64,000 nucleotides of DNA from Welwitschia mirabilis (lineage: Eukaryota; Gnetophyta; Gnetopsida; Welwitschiales), in contig JBOZIK010000001.1 of NCBI GenBank assembly GCA_051453625.1, forward strand, positions 178,955,638 through 179,019,637. Direction: 5' to 3'. Of the stretch, positions 1 through 12,700 are shown one piece after another; within the stretch, counting starts at the first letter, position 1, and the number at the start of each line of letters is the position of its first letter. Made by a program: the position numbers and the translations under genes. The notes under the pieces are model-generated. The model worked only from the letters and a program-made list of their open reading frames with translations. It searched no databases and was not told where the DNA came from.

Positions 1-479
1 ATCATAAAGTATAATACTAATTTAGTTTATTTGAAAGAAATTAAGATGAATTTTTACAAATATATGAGAAGGATTTTACAAGACTAGAATATGTTGACTA
101 TAAGGGTATAAGGGAAATATGGATAGGTTATGATTTTGACTAGGAAAAAAGAAAATTTGATTCATAGTAACTAGTACCATATCTTTGTTTACCTTAGGAA
201 AGAGAACTAGTTCAAATTGAATGTATATGGCTCAAAAAGTAATATCAATAAGGGACAAGTCTTTAATGGCCTACTAAATACAATCACAAATAAGAAAATG
301 TGGATGATGGTATGAGACTTAAACTAGAGCATACACAAATAGAAAAAGATAGAAAGGCATAACTAGAAAAATAGAGAAGTAGATCTTCTCAAATACTTCA
401 TGATAATGAAAGATTTAATAGATATTACAATTATGAAATACAAGTATACATGGCTAATAGATAGTGAAAAAGAGAGAAA

Positions 480-658
480 NNNNNNNNNNNNNNNNNNNNN
501 NNNNNNNNNNNNNNNNNNNNNNNNNNNNNNNNNNNNNNNNNNNNNNNNNNNNNNNNNNNNNNNNNNNNNNNNNNNNNNNNNNNNNNNNNNNNNNNNNNNN
601 NNNNNNNNNNNNNNNNNNNNNNNNNNNNNNNNNNNNNNNNNNNNNNNNNNNNNNNNNN
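480..658. other. Assembly gap, 179 N
   Basis: Run of N inside LINE-A, between the endonuclease end and the RT linker. It is not 100 N long, and its flanks do not repeat each other. The missing piece probably holds the last residues of the endonuclease and part of the linker. Open frames drawn across it have no meaning. Confidence 0.95.
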
Positions 659-787
659 TTGAACATATGTAAAAACTTAAAAGCCCCCTAGTTATTTTAA
701 AATTATGAAAATTTCTCTATAATTTAGAGGGAGAAAACTCTATAGTGTAAAAGACTATCAAAAGTTCTTTAAAATGCTTATAAATCA
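659..787 (+). repeat. 129-bp dispersed repeat, copy 1
   Basis: Begins at the base after the 179-N gap. It matches 58563-58691 on the same strand over 129 bases with no indel and about five substitutions by eye. The core contains TTTAGAGGGAGAAAACTC. It carries no open frame and does not translate as LINE sequence, although LINE-A coding resumes near 1000. It is far better conserved than anything else repeated in this window. It may be a short young insert or part of a larger family cut by the gap. Confidence 0.8.
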
Positions 788-2290
788 TGTTCATGTATAG
801 AGATCTATACATGCTTAAAACCCACTTGAGAGAATGGAGAAAAAAGATAGAGAGATATTCAAATCCCATAATGAGCTTGAAAAGGAGCTATAAGAAATCT
901 AAAATGAACAAGAATGATAAGGAGACCAAGATAGTTTAAGAGAATGAGAATATAATTGCCTCTAGAAATTTATGATACTATTTTAGATTAAGAGCAATAT
1001 TAGAAAGAGTGGTCTAGAATCAAATGGTTATAGGAGGAAGACAAGCATACTAAATTATTTTTTCATCAAGCAAATCAATACAAAACTAATAATAAGATAA
1101 GAAAAATAGAGGAAGATAATAAGATGCTAAATAAAAAAGAAGACATCAATATCGAAATGAAGAAGCATCTTAGGACTGTATGGAAATGGGAGGATATCAT
1201 CCTAGAGCTACTAGTCACCAAAAATAAGGTCAACCAAGAGGAAAATGAGGATTTAAATAAACCTATTAGCAAAGAAGAGATCAATAGAGTTATTAAGTCA
1301 ATGAAGAATAACAAAAACCCAAAGCTAAATGGCTAGCCCATTGAGCTATTTAGAGATTACTTCTCCATCTTAAGAGAAAACATCCAAGATGTTATGTAAG
1401 AAATATTTTCTAATAAAAAAATTCTAATGAATATGAACAATAATAAGTGGTTCTTATCCTGAAGAAGATCAGGGCTAGTAGGTTGTAATATTATAGACTA
1501 ATTAAAATATGCAATGTACTCTATTAAATTTTTCTTAATATTATGGTTATTCATATCTACCCCTTACTACCTCAGGTCATTTCTCCAAATCAAGATAGCT
1601 TTATCTATTCTAGGTATATTTAAGACCAAATTTAATTCACTTACAAGATCATTCATTTTACCCAAAAAAAATTAAAAAAAATAAATAAATTTCCTTTAAA
1701 ATCAATATAACTAAGGCATATGATACAGGTAACTAGAGACCCTTGGACATTATTCTTAGAAAAATAATATTTAAGGAAGACTTGGATAATTAATGGATGA
1801 AGATGCAAGTGTTAGTTGAGTTCTTCCTAAAGATGAATAGTAATAGATCAAAATACTTTATGATAAGATGATGTTTGAGGTAAGAAGGCCCTTGTTCCCT
1901 TACTTGTTTATATTTGTTATGGATGTGTTACAGGAAATGATATGAATAAACAACGTTAGAGGATTAAAATTAGTTAACAAATCTTCATAAATAGCCACCA
2001 CACAAGTGACATTATAATCATGAATCAAGCCTCTACCAGTAATCCAAGGACATTAAAAATGTGATGAAACTATTTAGCAGAGCTATTAGCCTTAAAGCTA
2101 ACTAAAGAAGGATAAAACTTTACTTTATTGATTAAAATATTAAATACAGGGATGATATCATCTAAATTATAAGAGCCAAGAATGAAGAGATTAATGATAT
2201 CTACTTATGGTTTTTCCTAAAGAACTAGCACAAAATACAAATTTAGTAGCATGTTCTTGAAAGAATTTAAAGCAAATGTAGTACTTGGAT

Positions 2291-3180
2291 CACTAGAAAT
2301 CTATCTAAAAGGTAAAAAGTTACCCTAAATAAGTTCTACCTTATTTTATCCTTTAGATATACAATGTTAGTTATTACTCCCTTTCCCCACTCCCAAAAAT
2401 AAGTTATTTATCAAAAAAATTAATATAATTTTTAAATATTTTATATGGTTAGGGAGAGGAAATAACATGGGAGGGTAGTGATGATAGGTGGAGATGAAGG
2501 GGGGAGGGGAGGATAGTAGTAAGATATCCCTATGCAAATAAAACTTCATTACCCATCCAAAAGCTTTAGGATAATAGGGTATACAAAGATGAAAATAATA
2601 AGTGTACACTAAATTATTAGAAAACTATAAGAGAAGGAGCTCCCATGAAGTAAACTAGTCATATACAAGTACAACCTATGGGATAAGAAGAGAGGAAAAT
2701 TATGCTTATTGAGGTACTTATTTTAGATGCACTAAGAAATTCAATATCTTAGAAATTATATGGTATAGTAAAAATTACACTAATCAAAAAATATGATAAG
2801 TTATAACTGATAGAGAATTTTTTAAAAAAGCTTAATATTTGACAAAATCACGATATTCATTTGATTGAAATAGTATAACCAAATTCTAACGAGGGATAAC
2901 TTAATTAAAAGAGAATGTTAATCCCTTATAACTACCCCATCTATTAAGTGACACTAGAGTTTATCAGACACTTGTCTAATAACTGAACCTAAAGTAGGCA
3001 CCTCTCTATCATAATGAGAAGTTATTATAAGGCAAAGTGGAGCATGGCCTTTGGCAAAAGAATGGATTACATATAGCATCATGACAGATTTGGAGGGTAC
3101 TAAATCACATAATATTTAATAATTCATCCCTACCTCTCCTAATATATTTAGATAGAAACCTAAAATAAAATTTACTTAGA
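2291..3180. other. No gene seen; C-rich and G-rich patches
   Basis: AT-rich sequence without a usable open frame. It contains a C-rich stretch at about 2380-2395 and a G-rich stretch at about 2450-2515 with several GGG runs. The rest is unassigned. Confidence 0.5.
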
Positions 3181-4380
3181 ATTAGAGTAGCAATGGAAGG
3201 TGATGCCTTTAGATGAGCTGAAGAGTTTAATTTTCTATAAGGAATGCCCAGAGTTATAAAGCAAGGTATAAGAAATGAGATGAAAACACTTTTTTACAAG
3301 TAAAAGGAAGAGCTAGAGGAGGACATCACCTATTTCTACGTCAATTTCAAAAGAACACAAATAGAGCTCATGGAAAAATCCATAGACAGGTACATGAAGA
3401 TATTAGCTGAAGGTGAGAAGATTTCTTTGATATCTAAGGGATAAAGAAATGCCTACCATTTCTTCTTAAAGGGAATTACAAAGCTATCTACTAGTCATAT
3501 CCATAGGAAATACCTTTTGCTTTTTTGGAGAATGGGGTAAGAATTAGTAAATAGGTACTTTGTATTATTGAATTGGAGTTTGAAATTGATAGAAATTCAT
3601 TTTTCATTCATCAAGTCATTGAATTTAAGATACAAAGTCAATGTCTAACATTATTTCCTCCAAGTTCTTAGGAAAAAAAACAAATCCAAACATTCTACTT
3701 TTATCATGATCATTTGTAGGGTAACCAAGAGCAAAAGTCTCCTTCCATTCCTATCCCTAAAAAAGAAGAATAAGAGATCCTCAAGATAGCCATAGAGCAG
3801 CATAAGCTAAGATGAAATTAATAGATGGACTTTAGATTTGCCTATTAAAGATTAGACAAGGGAAACCACACCATTAAGTCCATATGTGAAGGAAAAGCCT
3901 CAACTCAAGCCTAAAAAAAGGGAGGGTATGTAGAAGGAGTAAAGTAAGGAGCAGGAAGAAGCACGACAAGACCATGATAAGTCTTAGCTAGAGTTAGGCC
4001 AAGAAACTAAACCAAGAAGCTAGAATTAGAGGAGGTAGAAGCTAAATTCTTTTTATGACTATCAAAGGAAGTAAAAAATGTTTGTTCCTTATGCTAGGAA
4101 TTAGTCACAAACCTCATGAAGTACCAACAAAATGATTTATAGGAAAATTATTGAAAATCCATCCTAACAAAAATCCAAATGGAGCTAAATCTTTTAAAGA
4201 ACTTAACCAAGTTATTGAGAATTTAATAGATGAGACTAAATAGAGATTAGTTTAAAAACATCATCGAGACCTTTTCACAGGCTATACAGGATTTCAATTT
4301 TCATTCTTCTAGTATCTCTAGTTCTAGTAGTGTGGGTGAAGATTTTTCCTATTATTACATGATCTCTTATAGATTATAGC
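3180..4380 (+). pseudogene. Worn coding-like segment, family unknown (possibly a retroelement gag)
   Basis: The + strand holds broken but protein-like stretches. Near 3270-3430 the peptide includes EELEEDITYFYVNFKRTQIE and SIDRYMKILAEGEKIS. Near 3740-3990 it is Lys/Glu/Pro-rich, with PLSPYVKEKPQLKPKKREG. Near 4060-4250 it is also charged. The mix of a helical acidic part followed by a basic, proline-containing part would suit a retroelement gag, but no zinc knuckle, protease or RT follows, so this is inference. Stops interrupt every frame. A highly diverged LTR-element gag is the most likely explanation, and a decayed host gene is an alternative. Confidence 0.35.
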
Positions 4381-6880
4381 TTTCTTTGTTGTGATGTTCA
4401 TAGTGTTAATAGTATAGTTTACTTATAGGTATGTGCTCCCATCCTAATATGTAAAGTACAATTTTTTGTAAAATAATAGAATTTTAGAGTTGTCTTTTGC
4501 TTTTAAGAAAAAACCTTAAACTTTATCTCATGACTACTAGCTTTTAAATTCATATTTACTCATATAAACATTAATCATATTAAGTCTTATACCATCTATT
4601 TCAAGTTACTATTTTTCCATGTAATTAACTATATTGCATTAACTTTTATTTAGCATATTCAAATACACAACTCTCCAAGTATTTGTCTTTCAAATGAAAA
4701 AATTGATATAGCACTTCCAAAACATAGATATAAACTAAATTAACCAATTTATAATAATAATTAGAACATTCTTCTAAAATTTCAAATCATATAAAATGTT
4801 ATATCTTGTATCTAAACATTATAAACATAGATTAAATCTATCAATATCTTAACATACAAATCAAATTCTCTTTAGTTAAAATAGTAATAATCATGTACTT
4901 TAAAAAGAGATATGCAAAGCTTTTTTAACCAAGAATTCCAAATCAATGGATTTCAAATATTAAATGAATAAAAACATCAAAATAAGTTTTATATTTACAT
5001 AAGAGAAAATGAAGATTAATTTTATTATAATTTTATGTTAATTACATTTCTAATTTGGTTGGTTGATAATAGCATAATTAGTATTGCAATATGGAAATAT
5101 AAATTATAATGTGTTGAATATTATAATATAATATAAAATTGGTAATAAAATATTTATGCATTATTAAATTCCTTAATAATCTACAAGAGAATAATAACAT
5201 TAATAATATAAGATGAATGTTTTTAACTTCATACATTAATATAGTTTGATATTCATAATAACTATTCTTGTGCATAATCAAAAAAGCTAATTTTAGTAAA
5301 AAGTATGAGAGAGATGAAGCATGACAATATAAAACACTCTTAACTAATACAAAGTTTTAAAACTATTGATGGATGTTAAAGCCTTACAATATGGTTAGGA
5401 AACCACTTGTAGAAACATAGAACATATAAAAATCAACTATAAAACTAAATATGCTATCACCACTATCACCTTATTTCTATTTCTTGGTATCACTTAATGC
5501 AAGTGTCATAATTTTAATTTTATTTTGTCTACTCATATTTACATGTAGCAATAGCCTTACTTCTCCTTTTTTTCCTAACAATGTACATCCTTTTAAATGA
5601 GATTCCTAATCTTTATTCTTCTTCTATCCTTTTCTTCTTTACAAAAGTTTCTCAATAAGATCTTTTATGAAGACATAAATGTATAACTTAAAAAATGAAA
5701 AGAATGAGTGATCAACAAAAGGATAGAAGGAATGTGTGCATTTGATAAATTCTTGTTATTCCATTTCAAGACTAAATAAGTTACTTTAAAAGTATTAATC
5801 TTCTTAGGCCTTGATAGATATTTTATTTTCTCTATTAAACCATTTAATTATGTAATCCTATTTTGGTTTGAACCCTAAATCCTCTTTCATATCATTTGAA
5901 AAATATTATTTATTATGAGCAGAAAATAATAGTTCATTGATTCCTTTTATTAACTATCCTATTAATATAACCATTTTTCATATAAATTAAGAAATATATA
6001 AAAATTCTCGCTAATATTTCTCCTTTTTATTTATAAAAAATAGTGATGTAGACATCATTAGTAAACAAAATTTCATAGCATAATGAAATAATAAATGTCA
6101 TACATATCCATAACATAGTCATAGATCATGTCATACTTGTCAGATTAATATTTAGAGGGAAAATAGTAGGATGGGAATATTTGAAACTTATTACATTTTC
6201 ATGTGTCTAAAATTCATAGAAATAAATATGATAATGATTAAATTAATATATCAAAGTCCCACACTACATAAACATATCTCTTACTCATAAAAAGACTTTC
6301 TATGTAAATTCTACATTAGAGAGGTTCTACATCCTCAAGGAATAGAGAAAGATTCTAGGTGTAAGTTATACTATAAATTTTTAAATGGGAATACTTGTCA
6401 ATGCATAATTGTTTAAGTATAATAGTAGGATAAATATTTGATGATTAAAAAATAAATCCATTCATCTCATAGATTCAAGAAATTAAAGGACCTTATCGAA
6501 ACTTTCTTAAATAGTAGTTTATAGTATAAGATAGAATACTATAAATGATAAGGTCTATAACGTTAGACCTTTATTACTATTTGATGTTGGTACTAATATT
6601 ACTTATGTTAAATATATGTTTCCATAATACATAACTAAGTAATTAAAATTTTTTTCTTTTTATTCTTGAAGAAGTTAACTTCTGGGAAATTATGTTGCAT
6701 TTCCTTGTAATAATCTATATTAAACTATGTCAAAGAATTTTGTTGAAATATAATTCATGAAAATACTTTTACAAGTTGTTACATCACTTGATTTTATTTA
6801 GAGTATTTATTTTATATAAATAGAAATAATAATAAAAGCATGCATCTTGATGAATATTGTTTTTGTTGGTGAAAAGAAGT
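4380..6880. other. AT-rich DNA, nothing recognised
   Basis: About 2.5 kb of AT-rich sequence with only short accidental open frames, for example the hydrophobic 67-codon frame at 5078-5281. I see no RT, integrase or RNA-gene signature and no clear LTR pair. Confidence 0.5.
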
Positions 6881-6888
6881 AAGGCACC

Positions 6889-9720
6889 TTTTTTTTAATT
6901 ATTTATTTATAACCAAAGTAGAGTAGAAAATTGTAAAATTTTTAAATTTATTTTATTATAATTAAAAATATCTAATTACATTATTGGCAAAATAGAATCC
7001 CATATTATTTTTTAAATTAAAATATTTTTAAAAATTTCAAACAAACAAGAGTATAAGGGTAGTCAAAAGGGTTCCCAAGTAAGAGAATAACTCCAAACAG
7101 AAAGATCTAAAGAAAAAGAAGGGAAATCACACGTAATTTAGAGCTTGATGCTATGAAAGATAGCATGCTTGAAAGAGCGAGGAAAGGAGTTGAAAATGCC
7201 ATTGTTGAAAATACCTTTATTTTGAGGCTTCCATGGTTCAAGTAAAATCCTATAGTAACTTAAAAACCATTTCCATCCTTGCAAGGCATTACTAGGCTTA
7301 CTGAGACTAATAAGAGTTAAGAGCTTACAAATGTAATCCTAGCCTAAAAGGTAGTTAGTACATTCTTTATAAGAAATTCTTCTATGCCATGATAAGGATA
7401 CAGGGGTATATATTTTGTAAACTAAAAGGTCTATCATCAAGAGAAAGCTTATTATGAAGAAATAAACAACCCAAGAAATCAAATTTGGAAGGAGAAGGAA
7501 GCCTCTAATTATAAGAAACCAAACTCTTCCATAAGTATTTTGAGAGTTAAATATGCAAAATTATTCACGTGCATGGAGATTAAATTATTTTCAAACCATA
7601 AATGCTTTATAAGGTTGACATGCATGTGTCTACATTTGTAACCTTTTTTTTAAGTCCAAAGGTCATAATTACTTTGAGCAATTTAGATGATATGAAGAGA
7701 AGTGAGTAAGAATATAAAAGTTGATAAGAAGTTCTTTTATTATTGGAAAGATGGAATCTATGTTTAATTTGAATACTATAATAACCATTTTAAACCTCCT
7801 TAATTCCTTTCTAATAAAAACAAGAAAGCAATAGAATCACGTTTTTCAAACAAAGTTCCTTCTTAATTACTAGACTAAAAAAACCACTAAAGAAAAATGT
7901 TTCAATGAACAAGATCTTTAGGAGTTTGAAGTAAACATTTAGTAGTAAGCTAAAAATTTTAGATGTCTTTAAGAAAGATGGAATAATGTGATTTAATATG
8001 AGTAGATGTGTCTACCACTAAAAGAAGGATGACCATACTTTTATGATAAAAAAAGAGCATATTGAATAGAATTTTTCACAATAACCTTTCAATATAGATC
8101 CTTATTACTAGTTTCAACTAAATACTAAGTAACAAGGAAATTTTCTTAATGAAAGTTGTTTTGCATGTCCAATCCTTCTAGATCTTTAGAATGGATGCAT
8201 ACATTTCAAGAAACTCTAATAAATCCTTTGTAATAAGGAGTTTTAGAATGCTAGAGAAAATATCTTTAATTTTCAACAAGCTTTTCTATAAGAGGATTTA
8301 TAGGTAATTAGACATGTGGAATAGAACAAATGAGTAGTAGTAAGAATTCTATCATATGTAATTATTGCTCTAGTCAAAGATAGATAATTAGAGGGCTAAT
8401 TTTAATTCTTTTGATGAATCTTCTCAATAACTCATATCAACAGTTGTAAAAGAGAGATATTAAATTCAAAAGGAATACCAAGAATATTAAAAACCTCATC
8501 AAACATGATGTTATATCTTAAATGACCTTAGTAATTATTAATTAGCTTAGAGCAAAAATAGGTAGACTTATCNNNNNNNNNNNNNNNNNNNNNNNNNNNN
8601 NNNNNNNNNNNNNNNNNNNNNNNNNNNNNNNNNNNNNNNNNNNNNNNNNNNNNNNNNNNNNNNNNNNNNNNNGATGAATCTTCTCAATAACTCATATCAA
8701 CAGTTGTAAAAGAGAGAGATTAAATTCAAAAGGAATACCAAGAATCTTAAAAACCTCATCAAACATGATGTTATACCTTAAATAACCTTAGTAATTATTA
8801 ATTAGCTTAGAGCAAAAATAGGTAGACTTATCCTAGTTAATGTTAGAGCCAAAATCTTAGAAATAAATTTTTAGGCATTTAAGTAATAGAGTAATGTTAG
8901 AGAAAGCATTGCAAACTATGAAAAATAAGTCTTCTACATAGTGAGCATTCCAAAATTGGCTAGAGTGATTGAAGAGGGAAATACCATGAATAGAACTTAA
9001 GCAACTTAATAAGATAGCCTAGAGCATGTAAAACAATGATAAATAAATAAGAAGCTATGTTAAGATTCTCTTAAAAACTTATGTTAGTATATTATATATA
9101 AAAATAAAGTAGTTAAATATTTCTTTATTACCAGTATGAAATATGATATGTAAATTTATTTTTTTTTTTTTTGAATGAAAACTAAGTGAATTTCATTGCT
9201 GGAACATTGAAGGTACAACTCTTGCAGAAAACATGGGGANNNNNNNNNNNNNNNNNNNNNNNNNNNNNNNNNNNNNNNNNNNNNNNNNNNNNNNNNNNNN
9301 NNNNNNNNNNNNNNNNNNNNNNNNNNNNNNNNNNNNNNNTATCTTAAATGAACTTAGTAATTATTAATTAGCTTAGAGCAAAAATAGGTAGACTTATCTT
9401 AGTTAATGTTAGAGCCAAAGCTTAGAAATAAATCTTTAGACATTTAAGTAATAGAGTGATGTTAGAGGAAGCATTACAAACTACGAAAAATAAGTCTTCT
9501 ATATAGTGAGCATTCCAAAATTGGCCAGAGTGATTGAAGAGGGAAATACCATGAATAGAACTTAATCAACTTAATGAGATAGCCTAGAGCATGTAAAACA
9601 ATGATAAATAAATAAGAAGCTATGTTAAGCTTCTCTTAAAAACTTATGTTACTATTTTATATAAAAATAAAGTAGTTAAATATTTTTTTATTACCAGTAT
9701 AAAATATGATATGTAAATTT
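6889..9720 (-). mobile_element. LINE-B: 5'-truncated L1-type LINE (RT thumb side and zinc-binding domain)
   Basis: Reading the minus strand from high to low coordinates gives the second half of a plant LINE ORF2. Just below 9640 there is SYLFIIVLHALGYLI, the block after the QGD motif. Then comes a worn ADD-like stretch (EDLFFVVCNASSNITLLLKC) and, near 8490-8410, a box like FKYLGIPF (read as FKILGIPFEFNISLLQL). Far downstream, near 7480-7390, is FLGCLFLHNKLSLDDRPFSL, typical of the zinc-binding domain (zf-RVT) after the RT. No endonuclease or early RT motif precedes it, which fits the 5' truncation usual for LINEs. A run of T on the + strand near 6889-6897 may be the poly(A) tail. The RT part occurs in up to three diverged copies at 8401-8572, 8673-9239 and 9340-9720, around two 100-N gaps. 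It is not functional. Confidence 0.7.
8673..9720. repeat. Direct repeat around a 100-N gap: LINE-B RT plus LINE-C junction
   Basis: 8673-8830 repeats 8412-8572 beyond the gap at 8573-8672. 9340 onward repeats from about 8773 onward beyond the gap at 9240-9339. Both longer copies run through the same boundary: an AT-rich flank, a T run, then the 3' end of LINE-C (9161-9239 and 9722-9800). The copies differ by scattered substitutions. This is more likely two diverged versions of one locus than two insertions. Confidence 0.75.
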
Positions 9721-9721
9721 A

Positions 9722-12700
9722 TGTTTTTTTTTGAATAAAAACTGAGTGAACTTCATTGCTGGAACATTGAAAGTACAACTCTTACAGAAAACATGGGGAA
9801 AAACATCAAGAGGCTGGGACATCCAAAGCCTAAAATACATCATTGTTAGTTTCATAGCAAGGACTTGGGTTAGAAAAATCATTTCTCCAAATATATAATG
9901 GTATAAATATATTCCACCTATTTTCAGATATGATATCCAAAAATGTATACATGTAGAAAATAATTGGAGAAAATATAACTAAAACCAAGTAAGGAGAGCC
10001 ATTGCTGACAATAGTAAAGTCTTCTCAGATCAGATCAAAACTAGAAATACCTATATACCTATGTCTCTACTCAATTCAATACAATTTCAAACTTCTAGCC
10101 CTATAATTGAAATGGTACTCCTGAGAATGGAGGTACTCTGAGCAACCAGTATTTCCTCCAATGGCCTAGGCAAAATCAAATTTCTATTGAAAAGCCATAC
10201 TACTCCACTCCATTGGAGTCTCTATGTGAGAACACAATGGGACCTAGGGAAATCACAAATTGAACAATATGCTCTAGTGATAGTCCATCAAGCCTTAGGA
10301 AAGGCAATTACCACAAAGGACTATCCCTGGGTAGTTGAATACTTATTCTGAAGATCGAAACATTCAAGCCCCAACTATCTACTGAAACATCTACAGAACC
10401 TCCTGCCATACTAAATATCAGTCTAAGAAATGAACTGAAGGCATCTTATGAGAGGCCAGAGGAGCATACCGCATAGACCTACACCATTGTAAAAGGCTGC
10501 AATGGAAGGAATAAAATAGTGCATATGTTAACACACCTCTTGATGAGAGTTTAGTCATTTGAAGATGAAAACCCTGCTAATGAATCTAATAGATAGAAAT
10601 CACTGCTCAATTATCATACCATATATATAATCACTAGCTTTGATATCACCATAAAAATTAGTTACCTTCTGACAAGAGGCATTTCCTACTTTCAGGCCTT
10701 CCATAGGACTGAAGCCTAGGCTGATTAGCCCTTAGTGAGCAGTTAAACATCACCACCTGCTCATATGTGAAATGCCAATCATATCCATAAATGCACTAAG
10801 NNNNNNNNNNNNNNNNNNNNNNNNNNNNNNNNNNNNNNNNNNNNNNNNNNNNNNNNNNNNNNNNNNNNNNNNNNNNNNNNNNNNNNNNNNNNNNNNNNNN
10901 AAAACATATACATATAGAAAACTATTAGATAACATATAACTAAAAAAAAGTAAGAAGGTCCACCATTGGAAATAGTAAAGTATTCCCAGATTAGATCAAA
11001 ACTAGAAAGACTTGTATACCTACATCTCTACTCAATTTAATACAATTTCATTAAACTTGTAGCCCTAGAACTAGAACGATACTCCTTAGAATGGAGGCAT
11101 TCTGAGTAACTAGTCTTTCCTCAATGGCCTGCATGAAATAAAATTTCTATTGGGAATACTACTCCACTCCATTGGATTCTCTACCTGAGAACGTAATGGG
11201 ATCTAAGGAAATCACAAATTGAAAAATATGCTCTAGTGATAGTCTAACAAGTCTTCAGAAAAGGCAATACCCATAAAGAATCATCCCTGGGCAGTTGAAA
11301 ACTTATTCTAAAGACCAAAACATTCAGGCCCAAACTATCTACTAATACATCTATAGAACATCCTTCCATACTAAACATCAATCTACGAAACAAACTGAAG
11401 GCATCTTATGAGAGGCCTAAGGAGCATACTACACAGACCTACATCACTGTGAAAGGATACAATGAAAGGAATAAAATAGAGCATATGTTAACATACCTCT
11501 TGATTAGAGTTCAATCATTCGATGATGAAAACCCTACCAATGAATCTAATAGATTAAAAATTACTGCTCAATTATCATACATTGTATATAATCACTAGCT
11601 TTGATATCACCATAAAAATCCTATGACTTTTGACAAGAGGCATTTCCTATTTTAAGGACTTTCACAGGACTGAAGCCTAGGATGATTAGCCCTTAGTGAG
11701 TAGTCAAACATTATCACCTGCTTATCTGTGAAATGTCAATCATACCCATAAATGCACTAAGTCTTATAGATAGTGGTAGATCCAAAAAAAAATGATGAGC
11801 CTACATCTTATGAGAACCACCTCACCTAAGAATAGCAAAAATGAACAAGCTAAAGAAAAGGAGAAGAACCATTATTATGCTTGCTTAAGAGACTACTTAC
11901 CAAAAAGCACTGAAAATCAAAGAAAATCATTAGGAACAAATCCTAGAATAACCACTTCAGGCCTAAAAGAAACTAGAAAGAGTAAGAAGGCCTATAAAAT
12001 TTGGATCCAGGTATATTATAAGAGATAAAGCAAGACATGGAAAGAAGGGCATTCCTCTAAATAGTCAAAGAGATACCCATTTAAAGAATAGCCTACAGCC
12101 TTTCAGGTATACTTTTACATCTAGCCAACATTTATCTTTCTATTGGAGGAGTCTGTCCAAAAGTTATAGCATTAAAATGATAGAAAGAATTACAAAGTTC
12201 TATCCTAAAGGTGCAGGGATAAACCCACTGTTTAATACCATACTCTATTTTTCCATATATCATTTAGGTATTAAATGGAAACCCGTCTAATAGAAAGTTG
12301 TAACTTGATCTCTTTGATAGTCTAGGAAATTTGGAAGTCCTTTTATTTGAAAATTTTTTCATTCCTTTCTTTCCAATCATGGTAAATGCACACTGTTATA
12401 AGGAATTCCATGATTCCGTACTGGGTGGCCTTGGACCTGTGCTTCCTTTTTAATTAAATACATACATTATTCCATGAGTAATCTAGAGGGATANNNNNNN
12501 NNNNNNNNNNNNNNNNNNNNNNNNNNNNNNNNNNNNNNNNNNNNNNNNNNNNNNNNNNNNNNNNNNNNNNNNNNNNNNNNNNNNNNNNNNNNNATCGCTT
12601 CTCAATTATCATACCATGTATATAATCACTAGCTTTGATATCATCATAAAAATTATTTACCTTCTGATAAGAGGCATTGCCTACTTTCAGGCCTTTCATA

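Larger units (their letters stand above)
1..2290 (+). mobile_element. LINE-A: degraded L1-type non-LTR retrotransposon, ORF2 endonuclease end and reverse transcriptase
   Basis: Frame-shifted translation of the + strand follows the order of a plant L1-type ORF2. About 215-460 reads like the C-terminal half of an APE endonuclease (NIYGSKSNINKGQVFNGL, a DLN where GDFN is usual, and KYKYTW near 436-453). After a 179-N gap, 1000-1075 gives the linker (KLFFHQANQ) and 1255-1320 gives KPISKEEINRVIKSMKNN, typical of the start of the RT. About 1560-1620 gives PLLPQVISPNQ. About 1700-1730 gives INITKAYD, where motif A normally has Asp instead of the first Asn. About 1890-1940 gives PYLFIFVMDVL. About 2005-2040 gives TSDIIIMNQAS, where the ADD box keeps only one Asp. 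Many stops and frame changes make it non-functional. The 5' part lies outside the window, and I see no clear 3' end or poly(A). Confidence 0.8.

Noticed and set aside
11792-12028. 78-codon + strand frame as a gene
   Set aside because: It sits antisense in the LINE-C 3' region, and the corresponding frame in the paralogous copy (about 12810-13050) is interrupted by stops.
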